In this document: positions 7,104 through 15,183 of the stretch, in pieces
Position numbering within the stretch: the stretch's first letter is position 1
How the letters are laid out: each line of letters opens with the position of its first letter
Assembly (NCBI RefSeq): GCF_965655635.1
Contig: NZ_CBFHHE010000019.1
Location: forward strand, 1-39,540
Source of the DNA: Nereida sp965655635
Lineage (GTDB): Bacteria > Pseudomonadota > Alphaproteobacteria > Rhodobacterales > Rhodobacteraceae
DNA: 39,540 nucleotides
Direction of reading: 5' to 3'
Position numbers and translations under genes: made by a program
The notes under the pieces: generated by a model
What the model was told of the DNA's origin: nothing
The model's database searches: none
What the model saw: the letters and a program-made list of their open reading frames with translations, nothing else

Positions 7104-8545
7104 TGCATCCGTTCCGTATTTGCTTCAGGCCCGTTTGCATCTGGCGATGCCAAGCAGCCTTGCAAATACTGTTCCATAATTGGCGAGGTTGCCTGAGCCA
7201 AATTTCCAACCAGCGATCGCGTACCGGCCAACCACCCGATCCGAGCATCATTATCGACGATTGTAGACAATTCGGGCAGTGCGCATTCAAATTCATCAAG
7301 CTTCGTCAAAACGACTTCCGGCTCAAGTACTGCTGACGTCTCAAGCGCATCAGATATGCGAGCGCTTGACAGACCACTACCCAGTGCCAAAACTACATGG
7401 CATCGTTTTCCAGCAAAATGCGCAACGACGTCCGGCCAGATTTGTGCTAGCTTATTTTGTGAACATGCAAGATCAACGATCGTGGTGTCGCCATCACGCG
7501 GTGTCCCCCAAACTTCAACTTGATCGATCATCCAACGGGTAGTCGGCACATTTATGAGCCGCCCAAGGCTGCTCAATAGATCAATTGAAGGTGTCTGATC
7601 ATCTTCAAGACTTACAAGAGAAACAGTGCGGTTCTCACGGGTCTCACGCATCAAAGCTGCGAATTTCGCGGCTAGCGTTGTCTTACCGCTTCCAGATAAC
7701 CCAACGACGAAAAGCAGATCTGCATCTAATGCGGTACCACCACTTGGCCCGACCATCTCGGACGCTAACGCATGGGCCAGCTCATGTGTTGTCGGTGTCA
7801 CACCATTATCAGCAAGCTGCGAAACAACCCGGTGCACAATCGCATCCGACATTCCCGCCTTAGTGAAATCTTGCCCATTGTAAGCAGCTGGCTTATTCGT
7901 TAAAATCAACGGCGGTAATTTTTGCAGCCCCAGCGATGCCTCCAGACGCTGCAACCTATCACCAATGTCATCTAACTTACTTGTGACGCCCTGACTTTCT
8001 GTAGCGTCACGCACATTTGTGCTTTGCTGGATTACATCTTCAGGTGACGTCGGTTGATCCTTCGCATGCTCGGGCGTACTGCTACCCTCGGCTTCAGTTC
8101 GGGTACTGCTAAAAACGATCGCATCATCCTCCGGTTCGGCCACATTGCCTTTGTTGCCCGTCAATTCGTCTTTTCGCGTGGGCCCCGAATGAGCAGCAGA
8201 CTGCACATCAACTTTTTCCATCAAGCCACCGTCAACAGAAACCAAAGTAGGTCGTTCTGCTTTAGTTGCGGGCCCCTCGGGGATTGCAACATCAGCGCCA
8301 CCCAAAGCTGCAACCAGCGCCGTCTTCTGCGCTCCTGAAAACTGACGTTCTAATTCATCTTCAAAAACAGTCTTTACTGAGCTTAATCGTTTTGGAGTCG
8401 AATTAGCCGGCTCGTTCGTCGCTTTGATTTGAATCATACCGTCCTTCTGGCTGGTTGACAGAATGTAAGCACCATCCCCCAACTGGCGGATAACTTCGTC
8501 CATAGCGAGCGCACTATCTGGCGCCATTACAGTAATTGTAGGCAT
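7100..8545 (-). CDS. flhF: FlhF-type SRP GTPase with degenerate nucleotide-binding motifs
   Basis: FlhF is the third SRP-type GTPase and recruits early flagellar components to the cell pole. The 481-residue protein has a conserved N-terminal B region, a long variable acidic linker (about 85-205), an N domain and the G domain. G1 is GLSGSGKT (282-289) and G4 is TKLDE (414-418). The G2/insertion region, normally DTYRIxAxEQL, is replaced by LEDDQTPSIDLLSSL. G3, normally DTAGR, reads DLACS (358-362). GTP hydrolysis may therefore be weak or lost. It lies 11 bases after flhA and overlaps flhG by four bases. The identification rests on fold motifs plus its place between flhA and flhG. Confidence 0.9.
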   Translation of the reverse strand: MPTITVMAPDSALAMDEVIRQLGDGAYILSTSQKDGMIQIKATNEPANSTPKRLSSVKTVFEDELERQFSGAQKTALVAALGGADVAIPEGPATKAERPTLVSVDGGLMEKVDVQSAAHSGPTRKDELTGNKGNVAEPEDDAIVFSSTRTEAEGSSTPEHAKDQPTSPEDVIQQSTNVRDATESQGVTSKLDDIGDRLQRLEASLGLQKLPPLILTNKPAAYNGQDFTKAGMSDAIVHRVVSQLADNGVTPTTHELAHALASEMVGPSGGTALDADLLFVVGLSGSGKTTLAAKFAALMRETRENRTVSLVSLEDDQTPSIDLLSSLGRLINVPTTRWMIDQVEVWGTPRDGDTTIVDLACSQNKLAQIWPDVVAHFAGKRCHVVLALGSGLSSARISDALETSAVLEPEVVLTKLDEFECALPELSTIVDNDARIGWLAGTRSLVGNLAQATSPIMEQYLQGCLASPDANGPEANTERMQ

Positions 8546-8556
8546 GTCGATTTACC

Positions 8557-10719
8557 TCAAACAGTTTCAGGTTCATGTTGAATCGTGGAGGTCTCGTTTG
8601 ACGCAGCGCCATCTTTGCCAAGTGCATCGAAACCACCAATTGTGCTGTAGACTTCAACACGGCGATTTTCAGGAAGTTCTGTGAAGCTCAAAATGATCAT
8701 GTCAGGAATATGTGAGCGGACAAAATCAGAGAAGACCCGGCGAATTTGCGGCGCCACGACCATAATGGCTGGACGGCCTTCCGCGCTGAGTTTTTCGCTG
8801 CTGTCATTAATTGCACGCATCAACTGCTCGGCCAAACTACCCTCCAAGATCAGTTCGCCCTCGCCATTTTGACGGTGGGTCCGAAGCATCAACTGCTCCA
8901 ACTCTGGCGTAAGCGTCATCAAAGGCAACACGGTTCCAAGAGGCGAAACTTGCTGGATCAATAATGGCGCCAAAGTGGGGCGTAAGGCCTCTGCCATTTC
9001 ATTTGGGCCCATATTTGGCCCGACTAAATTGGACAGCCCTTCAAGAATGCGGCGCAAATCGGAAATTGGGATACGCTCTGACAGAAGCCTGCGCAGCACC
9101 AAGGTCAGAACATGTAGCGGCACCAGCTTTGGGACAATCGACTTCACTAGGTTTGGGCTGGCCTCGGCGAGCTGATCCAAAAGCGCCTGAACATCATCTT
9201 GTCCCACTAAGTCCGCCGCGTGTTTATGCAACAACTGGCTCAAATGGGTCGAAATAACAGACTCTGGTTCGATCACGACATAGTCGTTCGCCTCAGCTTC
9301 CGCTTGTTGTTGAGGTCGGATCCAAACCGCATCCATACCAAATGATGGGTCTTTTACCTCAATGCCCTCAAGCTTAACGCGCGCATCATCACCCGGTAAC
9401 GCAAGTTTGCGATCAGGGTATGCCACATCTTCACCCACAATCGTCTGACCAACCCGAATGCGATATTGATTGGGCTCAAGCGCCAAATCATCCCTAATTC
9501 GCACCCCCGGAATTACAAATCCAAGCCCGCGCGAAACCTCTCGGCGGATACCAGTCACGCGGCTGACCAACGAGCCCGACTGTTCCTCATCAACCAAGCT
9601 AATCAAACCATAGCCAAGCTGCATAGAGACGGCAGAGTAATCAGTTACATCTGCGAGCAGCACCGCATCACTATCGCCTTCCACGGCATCTTCAGCCTCA
9701 TCTTCAGCGGCCTCTTCTTCATCGATGGCAAGCATCTCTTTTTGACGTGCGATGTACGCCGCACCTGCCGCTCCGATTGCAAAGAACATGAAGAGTTCGT
9801 TAGGCATACCGGGGACCAGCCCCAAAATGAAAATAACCGCCGCGGTAGGCAGCCAAGCGCGAGACAGGTTAACCTGCCCACCAATATGCTGCGCCATGTC
9901 CTGTGTAGAAGACACGCGGGTGACGATGATTGCCGTAGCAATAGAAAGCAGAAGAGACGGAATCTGGGCGACCAAACCATCACCGATGGACAGCAGAATG
10001 TAGGCCTGCGCAGCGTCACCAACAGCCATCTGGTGCTGCGCAACACCAATGATCAAGCCTCCAACGATATTGATTGCCAAAATAAGCAAACCAGCGATCG
10101 CATCGCCTTTAACAAACTTAGACGCACCATCCATAGATCCGTAAAAGTCGGCCTCATCAGCCACTTCTTGGCGGCGTGCTGTAGCCTCTTCGGGAGACAT
10201 GATGCCTGCGTTAAGATCTGCATCAATGGCCATTTGCTTGCCCGGCATCGCATCAAGTGTGAAGCGTGCGGTAACTTCAGACACACGCCCCGCACCTTTG
10301 GTAATAACGACAAGGTTAATGATAACCAAAATGATGAATACAAAAATACCAACCGCATAATTCCCAGCCACAACAAACTCGCCGAAAGCCTGAATGACCT
10401 TACCCGCAGCGTCTCCCCCTGAGTGGCCTTCGCTAAGGACGATACGTGTTGAGGCAACGTTCAATGCCAAACGCAAAACAGTTGCGATCAAGATCAAGTT
10501 TGGAAATGATGAAAAGTCCAATGGCCTGTGTGTGTGCAACGCGACCATAAGGATCAGCAACGACAACAAAATGTTTACAACAAAAAAAGTATCCAGGAGG
10601 AAAACTGGTAGCGGTAGAACCATCATTGCAACGAGCACAAGTATACCGACAGGCAGGACGGCACCGCCCAACGCCGATTTCGCATCATCCAGTAGTGCCG
10701 CGTTACGTGTCAATTCCAT
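8557..10719 (-). CDS. flhA: Flagellar type III export gate protein FlhA
   Basis: FlhA forms the nonameric export gate in the inner membrane and docks substrates through its cytoplasmic domain. The 720-residue protein has the normal length. The N-terminal half is membrane-spanning with about eight segments; the FHIPEP signature region (VITKGAGRVSEVTARFTLDA, then MPGKQMAIDADLNAG) lies near residues 135-175. An acidic linker near 335-355 leads to the cytosolic domain. The ATG has a GGAGG Shine-Dalgarno six bases upstream. A perfect sigma-54 promoter at 10878-10862 would drive flhA-flhF-flhG-fliA with a leader of about 130 bases. Confidence 0.97.
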   Translation of the reverse strand: MELTRNAALLDDAKSALGGAVLPVGILVLVAMMVLPLPVFLLDTFFVVNILLSLLILMVALHTHRPLDFSSFPNLILIATVLRLALNVASTRIVLSEGHSGGDAAGKVIQAFGEFVVAGNYAVGIFVFIILVIINLVVITKGAGRVSEVTARFTLDAMPGKQMAIDADLNAGIMSPEEATARRQEVADEADFYGSMDGASKFVKGDAIAGLLILAINIVGGLIIGVAQHQMAVGDAAQAYILLSIGDGLVAQIPSLLLSIATAIIVTRVSSTQDMAQHIGGQVNLSRAWLPTAAVIFILGLVPGMPNELFMFFAIGAAGAAYIARQKEMLAIDEEEAAEDEAEDAVEGDSDAVLLADVTDYSAVSMQLGYGLISLVDEEQSGSLVSRVTGIRREVSRGLGFVIPGVRIRDDLALEPNQYRIRVGQTIVGEDVAYPDRKLALPGDDARVKLEGIEVKDPSFGMDAVWIRPQQQAEAEANDYVVIEPESVISTHLSQLLHKHAADLVGQDDVQALLDQLAEASPNLVKSIVPKLVPLHVLTLVLRRLLSERIPISDLRRILEGLSNLVGPNMGPNEMAEALRPTLAPLLIQQVSPLGTVLPLMTLTPELEQLMLRTHRQNGEGELILEGSLAEQLMRAINDSSEKLSAEGRPAIMVVAPQIRRVFSDFVRSHIPDMIILSFTELPENRRVEVYSTIGGFDALGKDGAASNETSTIQHEPETV

Positions 10720-10834
10720 GACAGCCTCCGCATGTCCGAAAACTGACGATCCGAAATGCCAACCGCGGGCTTACGCTCGTGTTTTGCCTTGATATGTTGC
10801 TGTTGCGTCAAAGATCGTTGCCTTAGTTTTCCTC

Positions 10835-10850
10835 CCACCGAACGTGGTGG
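10835..10850 (-). promoter_or_regulatory. Short inverted repeat at the start of the predicted flhA leader
   Basis: CCACC and GGTGG flank GAACGT, giving a 5-bp stem at the predicted 5' end of the flhA transcript. It may be an RNA hairpin or a regulator site. No known element is recognised. Confidence 0.2.
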
Positions 10851-10861
10851 CAAACCTAAGA

Positions 10862-10878
10862 TGCAAGCCCTGTGCCAA
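10862..10878 (-). promoter_or_regulatory. Perfect sigma-54 promoter for flhA-flhF-flhG-fliA
   Basis: On the minus strand the sequence is TTGGCACAGGGCTTGCA. It matches every specified position of TTGGCACRNNNNTTGCW, with GG-N10-GC spacing. The start site would be near 10850. It faces away from the flgP promoter at 10928-10944, leaving about 50 bases between the two where a shared activator site could lie. Confidence 0.9.
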
Positions 10879-10927
10879 GTTAACGAACATCAACCTATGT
10901 GACCGCTTCGCAACTGAACTGAGAGGT

Positions 10928-10944
10928 CTGGCACATTTCATGCA
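10928..10944 (+). promoter_or_regulatory. Sigma-54 promoter for flgP-flgT-flgA and downstream genes
   Basis: The sequence CTGGCACATTTCATGCA has a perfect TGGCAC -24 element, ATGC in place of TTGC at -12, and exact GG-N10-GC spacing (10930-10931 and 10942-10943). The start site near 10955 leaves a 26-base leader that contains the flgP Shine-Dalgarno AGGAG at 10969-10973. Confidence 0.82.
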
Positions 10945-10980
10945 GAGTTCGGGCAACAGCTATTTTACAGGAGCCCTCTC

Positions 10981-11529
10981 ATGAGCTGCAAATTTTATAC
11001 CTCGAGCACGCTATCTTTGCGCAAAGCTATGTTGGCGGGCACCGCAGGGTTGGTTTTGTCTGGATGTGAAATGACAGTCGCAGACATGTTCGCGCCGACA
11101 CCCGCAAAGTCACATCAACAGCTTACGTCAGAGGCACAAGCGCAACAGCTTACTCACACGAAACAGGTGTTAGATGTAAGCACAGTCAAGACAGCACCAG
11201 CGCCAACGATTGGTGCAGTTGGATATTCTGTAATTTCATCGCAACCAGGCAAGACGCTAAACCAGCGACGCCTCATGGCGATCCGTGCTGCGCGAATGGA
11301 TGCGATGCGCAACTTGGCCGAACAAATCCACGGACTTACGATTGAAGGGGAAACGCAACTTTCTGAAGCAGTGCTCCAGTCTGACACTTTGCGCGCTAGC
11401 GTGAGCGGTGCAATCCGCGGTGCACGTACCGTCAAAATCGAACCCCGCGGCACTGACACATATGCAGTTCAGCTTGAGATGGATCGGATGACAATCGATC
11501 AAATTTTCAAAGCATATCGTCGCCGGTAA
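10981..11529 (+). CDS. flgP: LPP20-family outer-membrane lipoprotein FlgP
   Basis: FlgP lipoproteins build outer-membrane-associated basal disks or H-ring parts in Vibrio, Campylobacter and relatives. The 182-residue precursor has a lipobox (LVLSGC, Cys at about residue 29) after an N-terminal hydrophobic stretch. The C-terminal LPP20 domain has RRLMAIRAARMDAMRNLAEQ, then a LTIEGETQLSEAVLQSD segment and a final YAVQLEMD strand. The Shine-Dalgarno AGGAG is 7 bases upstream. It is first in the flgP-flgT-flgA run under a sigma-54 promoter. LPP20 proteins are diverse, but the flgT and flgA neighbours make FlgP the best name. Confidence 0.85.
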   Translation: MSCKFYTSSTLSLRKAMLAGTAGLVLSGCEMTVADMFAPTPAKSHQQLTSEAQAQQLTHTKQVLDVSTVKTAPAPTIGAVGYSVISSQPGKTLNQRRLMAIRAARMDAMRNLAEQIHGLTIEGETQLSEAVLQSDTLRASVSGAIRGARTVKIEPRGTDTYAVQLEMDRMTIDQIFKAYRRR

Positions 11530-11535
11530 AGCCCA

Positions 11536-12693
11536 ATGCCTGTAGCTTTTCTAAATGTTGTTCCCATAATTGCACGCACGTTTATTGCGTGCATTTGCAC
11601 TGTTATCGCACCACTTCATGTATCAGCGAATGACATCATAACTATAGAAACATCAGGCCAAGCAGTTGCAACAGGTGCAGCGTCCGACGCACATCTTGAA
11701 CGACGGGCTCTACAAGAAGCACTCTATCAAGCGGCGCTCAAAGGTGGGGCACAGGTCAGCGGATACAGCGCTATTTCTCAGTCGGTTCTTCGCAGTGACG
11801 TTCTCGTGGTTAGACCAGAGTCCAGAATTTTGGACTATACAGTGCTGTCTAGCGAAACCTCATCGAAGCGCTCCGTCGTCAAGGTTCGCGCTGTCATAGG
11901 CCAACTTGATGACGCAAAAACCTGTCAAAGACGGGCCCAACTCAGTGTAGTTGTTCACAAACCTTCTATGGCCCTTGCCCAGGCGGTGCCCGCATGGGTG
12001 CCAAACATGCGACCTTATATCGAAAATGCGGTTATCGAAGCGCTAGACAATACGAATGGCGTTTCAACTATCTCACCTAATATTACTCCGAGACAGACAA
12101 GTCTTGCCGCTGAATTTAGTTATACTGCGCTGACCCAAGGGGTGGCCACAGCGCCAGACGTCACGCCTGTAGCTGAGCGACACGCCTTAAACCTGCGCAC
12201 GCGTGTTGAAATTGGCAGCTCAACATTATCCAAAAGCGAGGAGTGGTTACCAGTAAAAGTAACAGTAGCGTTGGAGAACAACCCCTTTGACACGAACACT
12301 TTGCACGCCACTCACGAACATAAGCTCATTTTGAAAAAACGCGGGCCGTTGAGCAGTCTGCTAAAACCTCTCGGCGACATACGGCAAACTGCGCCGAAAA
12401 CCATCGCAAAAATCACAACACAACTGGTCGCAGATTTAGTCGACAAACGGGCTTGCCAGACCCTCGCTGGGCAGATGACAGTACGCGGTGGCAAGCTAAC
12501 GATCCCATTTGGCCGTCTTGATGGCCTAAGTACTCATCACCTCGCTTATACCGACGGACGTGATACGGCCTACGAGATACTGGAAATCACTTCTATTGCG
12601 GATCATGAGGCTACCCTGCGACCGCTCGATAGTGCGACGAATGCCAAAGATTTAACTGGCAAGGCCGTACAATTCATGGAGCTAAAGAGATGA
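11536..12693 (+). CDS. flgT: FlgT-like flagellar H-ring protein
   Basis: FlgT is a periplasmic protein that forms the H ring and helps recruit stators in Vibrio; a shorter, distant homologue is needed for rotation in Rhodobacter sphaeroides. This 385-residue precursor is close to the Vibrio length. It has a hydrophobic signal sequence (about residues 8-30, cleavage near VSA). The N-terminal domain has RRALQEALYQAALKGGAQVS near residues 53-72, resembling LPP20/FlgT-N. A middle domain follows, and a C-terminal SH3-like segment lies near 315-385 (MTVRGGKLTIPFGRLDG). It starts 6 bases after flgP without a clear Shine-Dalgarno and overlaps flgA by four bases. The call rests on domain pattern and position. 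Confidence 0.78.
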   Translation: MPVAFLNVVPIIARTFIACICTVIAPLHVSANDIITIETSGQAVATGAASDAHLERRALQEALYQAALKGGAQVSGYSAISQSVLRSDVLVVRPESRILDYTVLSSETSSKRSVVKVRAVIGQLDDAKTCQRRAQLSVVVHKPSMALAQAVPAWVPNMRPYIENAVIEALDNTNGVSTISPNITPRQTSLAAEFSYTALTQGVATAPDVTPVAERHALNLRTRVEIGSSTLSKSEEWLPVKVTVALENNPFDTNTLHATHEHKLILKKRGPLSSLLKPLGDIRQTAPKTIAKITTQLVADLVDKRACQTLAGQMTVRGGKLTIPFGRLDGLSTHHLAYTDGRDTAYEILEITSIADHEATLRPLDSATNAKDLTGKAVQFMELKR

Positions 12694-13421
12694 AATTCAG
12701 ACTATTCATGAAATTCGCGCTAGCATCTTTTTTTGCTTTTCCTATCATGGGCACACAGGGTTTTGCATCTGACGTCATAACCGGCCTTGATGTCAAACAA
12801 GCGATCATAGATCGATTGGCTGACGATGGCGTCATTGCGGAGCCTCATATTTCCGAACGCCGACGTTACTATAGCTGCGATGCGGAACTGAAAGTGACCC
12901 CGAAATTTGACGACAATTGGGATACCGCACGGGTCGCATGCCCTCAAGTTGACCAAGAGTGGTATATTCTAGTGCGTACAGGTGCAATTACGACGCCCGA
13001 TACACCAGACACTAATGATAGCGAAGCAGCAGGCCCAGAAGTTGTGGTGCTCCTTGCAAGCGTAAAGCGTGGCGCAATCATTACCGACGACATCGTTGCA
13101 TTAACGCCAGCACCCGCAGGCAGCCGACTAGGAAGCTTTTACCGCATTGAAGATGTAATTGGCCGCCGAACCAAGCAAAGCATAAGTGCGATGCAGCCCC
13201 TGAAAGCACGTCACCTCGAACATCAATGGGCTGTACAGTCTGGCCAGCCTGTGCAAATCATTCAGCGCCTGAACGGGTTTGAAGTATCGAGCGTTGGAAA
13301 AATACTTGAAGATGCGCAAATTGGCGATATCGTGACAGTTGTGAACAGTCGTTCTGGCAAAGAAATCAGCGCCCTAGTCGAAAGTTCAAAAAAAGTGTCT
13401 CCAATAGCTAACATCAACTGA
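12690..13421 (+). CDS. flgA: Flagellar P-ring assembly chaperone FlgA
   Basis: FlgA is a periplasmic chaperone required to polymerise FlgI into the P ring. The 243-residue precursor has a signal peptide (residues 1-26, cleavage near GFA-SD). A SAF domain follows in the C-terminal half, with LASVKRGAIITDDIVAL near 123-139, IGRRTKQSISAMQPL near 160-174 and VQIIQRLNGFEVSSVGKILE near 188-207. It is translationally coupled to flgT by an ATGA overlap and is followed by flgM, the usual flgA-flgM-flgN order. Confidence 0.92.
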   Translation: MKFRLFMKFALASFFAFPIMGTQGFASDVITGLDVKQAIIDRLADDGVIAEPHISERRRYYSCDAELKVTPKFDDNWDTARVACPQVDQEWYILVRTGAITTPDTPDTNDSEAAGPEVVVLLASVKRGAIITDDIVALTPAPAGSRLGSFYRIEDVIGRRTKQSISAMQPLKARHLEHQWAVQSGQPVQIIQRLNGFEVSSVGKILEDAQIGDIVTVVNSRSGKEISALVESSKKVSPIANIN

Positions 13422-13457
13422 TCTTGCGTCGTTAATCAGAATACGAAGGAGAATGTG

Positions 13458-13760
13458 ATGGTAGATTTCATCAAACATAATCTAAGACAAATGAGCGCCC
13501 CGGCGCCTCAAAGCGCAAGTCATGCCTCCAACCGGACGGGGGCAGCACCTGTTGCCGCTGTTACAGATGTAGCAAAATCTGTAGATGACGGACAATTGTC
13601 GCTAAAGGCATCGGTGTCAAAAATGTCAGAGACACCACCAATCGATATGGAAGCAGTAAACCGTATCAAACAAGCGATCGCAAACGGGGAGTACCCAATT
13701 AATTTGGGCCTCGTATCCGAGCGCCTTATGGAAAGCTACTTCGAAATGAAGGGTGAATAG
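13458..13760 (+). CDS. flgM: Anti-sigma-28 factor FlgM
   Basis: FlgM binds FliA and is exported when the hook is finished, releasing late gene expression. The 100-residue protein has the expected disordered N-terminal half. Its C-terminal sigma-binding region is recognisable (PPIDMEAVNRIKQAIANGEY, then PINLGLVSERLMESYFE). The ATG at 13458 is preceded by AAGGAG with six bases of spacing, so I prefer it to the GTG one codon earlier. It lies between flgA and a FlgN-like gene. The partner FliA is encoded at 5563-6297. Confidence 0.92.
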   Translation: MVDFIKHNLRQMSAPAPQSASHASNRTGAAPVAAVTDVAKSVDDGQLSLKASVSKMSETPPIDMEAVNRIKQAIANGEYPINLGLVSERLMESYFEMKGE

Positions 13761-13792
13761 GCCTTTGGTTGTAGACTGAGGAAAGTTGTAAA

Positions 13793-14083
13793 ATGCAGCT
13801 CGAAACAGCTATAAAACGCTTAGACATACTTGTGGGGCAGCTCTCTGCGACCACAACCGCGTCATCAGACTTATCTGAGGCGTGGACAGAAATTGACGAC
13901 CTCTTAAAGAGTGTCATTTCCCCTGCCATTAAAAGTGGTGGGTCTTTGCCTTTGGAAAAAGAGACGAAAGTAAGGATCGGAAATTTAATTTCTGAAATAG
14001 CGGCTTTGGAACAGAAGTTGCAAATAAAAGCGCGAGCACTTGACACATTCGTGCCACGTAAAAATAGCGCCGATCCGGTGTAA
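13793..14083 (+). CDS. flgN: FlgN-like export chaperone (by position and helical character)
   Basis: FlgN is the cytosolic chaperone for the hook-filament junction proteins FlgK and FlgL. This 96-residue protein is predicted all-helical, with no signal peptide or membrane segment. A heptad-like C-terminal part (GNLISEIAALEQKLQIKARA) is as expected of FlgN. It follows flgM by 32 bases, the canonical flgM-flgN arrangement, but is shorter than the usual ~140 residues. Sequence evidence alone is weak; the name rests mainly on position. Confidence 0.6.
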   Translation: MQLETAIKRLDILVGQLSATTTASSDLSEAWTEIDDLLKSVISPAIKSGGSLPLEKETKVRIGNLISEIAALEQKLQIKARALDTFVPRKNSADPV

Positions 14084-14114
14084 GACTGCTCACAACGGCC
14101 GGAGTATATCGGCG

Positions 14115-14546
14115 ATGATCTTAACCCAATTCGAACCACAGACCATTTACGCAATTGCGACTATCTTATCAGGTACGGCTGCGATCTGCGTTGGCGTTGC
14201 CATGGTTCGCATCAAACGCTCAAGACGCGCGAAAACGGACGTAGCTGAAGCCATCTATCTGGTTTCCCAAAATATTGCTGAGTTGCAGCACGCAGTTAGC
14301 GTAATCGCCAAACAGATCGACAATCAGCATATGTGGTCTGGAAAACAACAAAAAATGAAGCGACCTGCTACAAAAGTTGATCGGGCGATCGCACTTTCCG
14401 AACTTGGCGTAAGCGCATCAAACATTCAGCAAGAGACTGGACTGCCTAAAATAGATGTCTCTGCAATTATCAGATTTCACACCGCCTCACGTTCGGATCA
14501 AAGCCCTAATCGCGCAACCCATGACAAAGCAGTTTCTATTCAATAG
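14115..14546 (+). CDS. Single-pass membrane protein with DUF2802-like helix-turn-helix
   Basis: This 143-residue protein has one transmembrane helix (about residues 10-31), a basic stop-transfer RIKRSRRAK and a coiled segment (42-70). The C-terminal block (88-122, VDRAIALSELGVSASNIQQE then TGLPKIDVSAIIRFH) resembles DUF2802, a helix-turn-helix-like domain of proteins near flagellar and chemotaxis genes in gammaproteobacteria. The layout also recalls the Bacillus export activator SwrB, but homology is not shown. The ATG has GGAG 10 bases upstream; earlier in-frame codons overlap the previous gene and lack a site. Its last 11 bases overlap the convergent Sel1 gene. It may bind other flagellar proteins rather than DNA. 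Confidence 0.65.
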   Translation: MILTQFEPQTIYAIATILSGTAAICVGVAMVRIKRSRRAKTDVAEAIYLVSQNIAELQHAVSVIAKQIDNQHMWSGKQQKMKRPATKVDRAIALSELGVSASNIQQETGLPKIDVSAIIRFHTASRSDQSPNRATHDKAVSIQ

Positions 14547-15183
14547 TATCCTGAGAAGGTTGCGTTGCAAATTCTGAACTTTCAAAATCATCAAGTGCGC
14601 GTCTTTGTGCAGCGATAAGCGCTTCTGGCTCCAAAAGTGCTGACATAGAAGCTGTCCCGTCATTGGCCCCTCTCAGGCCAAGCGCCTGACCGATTGAATA
14701 CCAGACATATGCTGTTTCTATGTCTGGCTCGATCAAAAAGTCAGCATGCAAGCCAGCGTACTTCATTATCGCACGTTTGTTTCCAGCAGCAAGCTGCTGA
14801 TCCAAACGCTCGCTGATACGCTCGTAAATTTCGGTCTGAACTGGCGGCGGCAGTAGATCAGATAGCTCGTCCACCATTGGTTCTGCCCGTCGCTCGTTAC
14901 CAAGCAAAGACAACACAAACCAGAAGTACGCGTCCTCGTAGTTCTTGGGTCGACCAAGACCTGCTTTCAAAAGGAGCGCCAGATTAAATTGTGCATCAGC
15001 CTCCCCCTGCTCTGAGAGGTCACGAAATATATCAACTGCGGAACCATACTCTTTGGCACGCACAGCTTCTACCGCCTGTGCAAATACAGCGTCGGTGGCT
15101 TGTGCGTGCCCCATAGCCTTTGCTGTGGGGCTCGACACAATTAGAGCCAAACCAGCAACTACGATTAATTGGAGTACCTTCAC
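14536..15183 (-). CDS. Secreted Sel1-repeat protein, MotX-like candidate
   Basis: The 215-residue precursor has a signal peptide (residues 1-23, cleavage near AKA). At least two Sel1/TPR-like units follow. One is near 42-90, with FRDLSEQGEADAQFNLALLL followed by NYEDAYFWFVLSLLG. A second, less regular one is near 132-170 (GNKRAIMKYAGLHADFL, then IETAYVWYSIGQALG). Vibrio MotX, a periplasmic T-ring protein that links PomB to the basal body, is also a secreted Sel1-type protein of about 210 residues. With flgP, flgT and a PomB-like stator nearby, a MotX-like role is a reasonable guess, but Sel1 proteins are common and the match is structural only. It overlaps the preceding minus-strand gene by four bases. 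Confidence 0.7.
   Translation of the reverse strand: MKVLQLIVVAGLALIVSSPTAKAMGHAQATDAVFAQAVEAVRAKEYGSAVDIFRDLSEQGEADAQFNLALLLKAGLGRPKNYEDAYFWFVLSLLGNERRAEPMVDELSDLLPPPVQTEIYERISERLDQQLAAGNKRAIMKYAGLHADFLIEPDIETAYVWYSIGQALGLRGANDGTASMSALLEPEALIAAQRRALDDFESSEFATQPSQDTIE

Noticed and set aside
9466..10422. Long open frame opposite flhA
   Set aside because: Antisense to a conserved gene, with no protein-family features; a codon-bias shadow.
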